Assembly: GCF_022809355.1 (NCBI RefSeq)
Contig: NZ_JAKZMM010000016.1
Span: forward strand, 23,515-87,514
Length of the DNA: 64,000 nt
Source of the DNA: Parabacteroides faecalis
GTDB taxonomy: Bacteria; Bacteroidota; Bacteroidia; Bacteroidales; Tannerellaceae
Direction of reading: 5' to 3'
Position numbers and translations under genes: made by a program. The notes under the pieces were generated by a model, which made no database searches, was not told the origin of the DNA, and was given only the letters and a program-made list of their open reading frames with translations. Below are positions 63,859 to 64,000 of this stretch, piece by piece. Each line of letters begins with the position of its first letter. Within the stretch, counting starts at the first letter, position 1.

Positions 63859-64000
63859 AGGGAGAATCATTGATTAGTTATATATAATAACCCGTTGGCG
63901 GAATTAAATTGATAAAATAAATATGTATAAAAGGTTGTGCTTATCGCTGATTATTAGTAGATTAGAAGTGATCAAACTATTAATTTACAATAAAGCTATG
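63859..64000 (+). other. Right-edge spacer ending in a probable start codon
   Basis: 142 bp of A/T-rich DNA after the large fimbrial lipoprotein. AATAAAGCT precedes an ATG that occupies the last three bases of the window, likely the start of the next fimbrial gene. No terminator is seen, so the operon probably continues. Confidence 0.4.

Noticed and set aside
63463..63870. A minus-strand frame at the end of the fimbrial lipoprotein gene
   Set aside because: Antisense shadow; the plus-strand protein is continuous and recognisable.

Overview
The window looks like chromosomal DNA from a Bacteroidales gut bacterium, most likely Parabacteroides or a close relative (inference from gene content). 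The promoters have the Bacteroidetes form (TTTG, about 19 bp, then TAnnTTTG). Shine-Dalgarno sites are mostly weak. Typical families of the order are present: DUF6383 and type IX (T9SS) sorting-domain surface proteins, FimB/Mfa2 fimbrial lipoproteins, DUF4492-cydAB, DUF5683, and parA-parB-DUF5683-mltD-rsh in that order. I saw no tRNA, rRNA, CRISPR array, prophage or intact insertion sequence.

Layout. 1-12.4 kb is housekeeping: alaS (cut by the left edge), an M23 peptidase with a MerR regulator and an OB-fold DUF3127 protein, then leftward the (p)ppGpp synthetase/hydrolase, a lytic transglycosylase, DUF5683, parB, parA and a first ECF sigma operon. 12.4-14.8 kb has an exported DUF1080 lipoprotein with an exported Gfo/Idh/MocA oxidoreductase. 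15.4-19.5 kb has the cytochrome bd operon and RNase Z. 19.6-21.9 kb is a second ECF sigma operon. Both ECF operons carry the same promoter signature (GnAACC, 16 bp, nGTCTTA). 22-30.2 kb holds two giant surface proteins. 31.8-36.2 kb has pckA, a thioredoxin-fold lipoprotein without CXXC, and a YifB/ComM ATPase. 36.2-43.9 kb is a polysaccharide export and control module (CpsB-type phosphatase, Wzc, Wza, a lipoprotein, and a YjbH-like protein split over two genes) with no glycosyltransferase. 44-50.4 kb has pdxB, MFS and NSS transporters, lolD, tcdA and an Rpn-type nuclease. 50.7-54.8 kb is a second DUF6383 giant. 56.2-60.4 kb has metG with two nucleotide-sugar genes. 60.7-63.9 kb starts a fimbrial locus that runs off the right edge.

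The most unusual content is non-coding. About 0.9 kb upstream of each DUF6383 gene lies a gene-free composite element built of hairpin modules. The two copies (30.56-31.48 kb and 55.26-56.14 kb) are inverted relative to each other and bracket about 24 kb. Their recurring hairpin has compensatory stem changes, and its loop is complementary to the sequence just downstream, with covariation. REP-like GAGGCGCAGC palindromes and 7-bp iterations also occur in the element and elsewhere in the window. The second DUF6383 gene has a leader of about 375 nt that can form either a long rod or an intrinsic terminator, so it is a candidate small RNA or attenuator. The DUF6383 C-terminus matches the T9SS sorting domain of the neighbouring giant in length and pattern. 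All three giants may therefore use the same secretion route.
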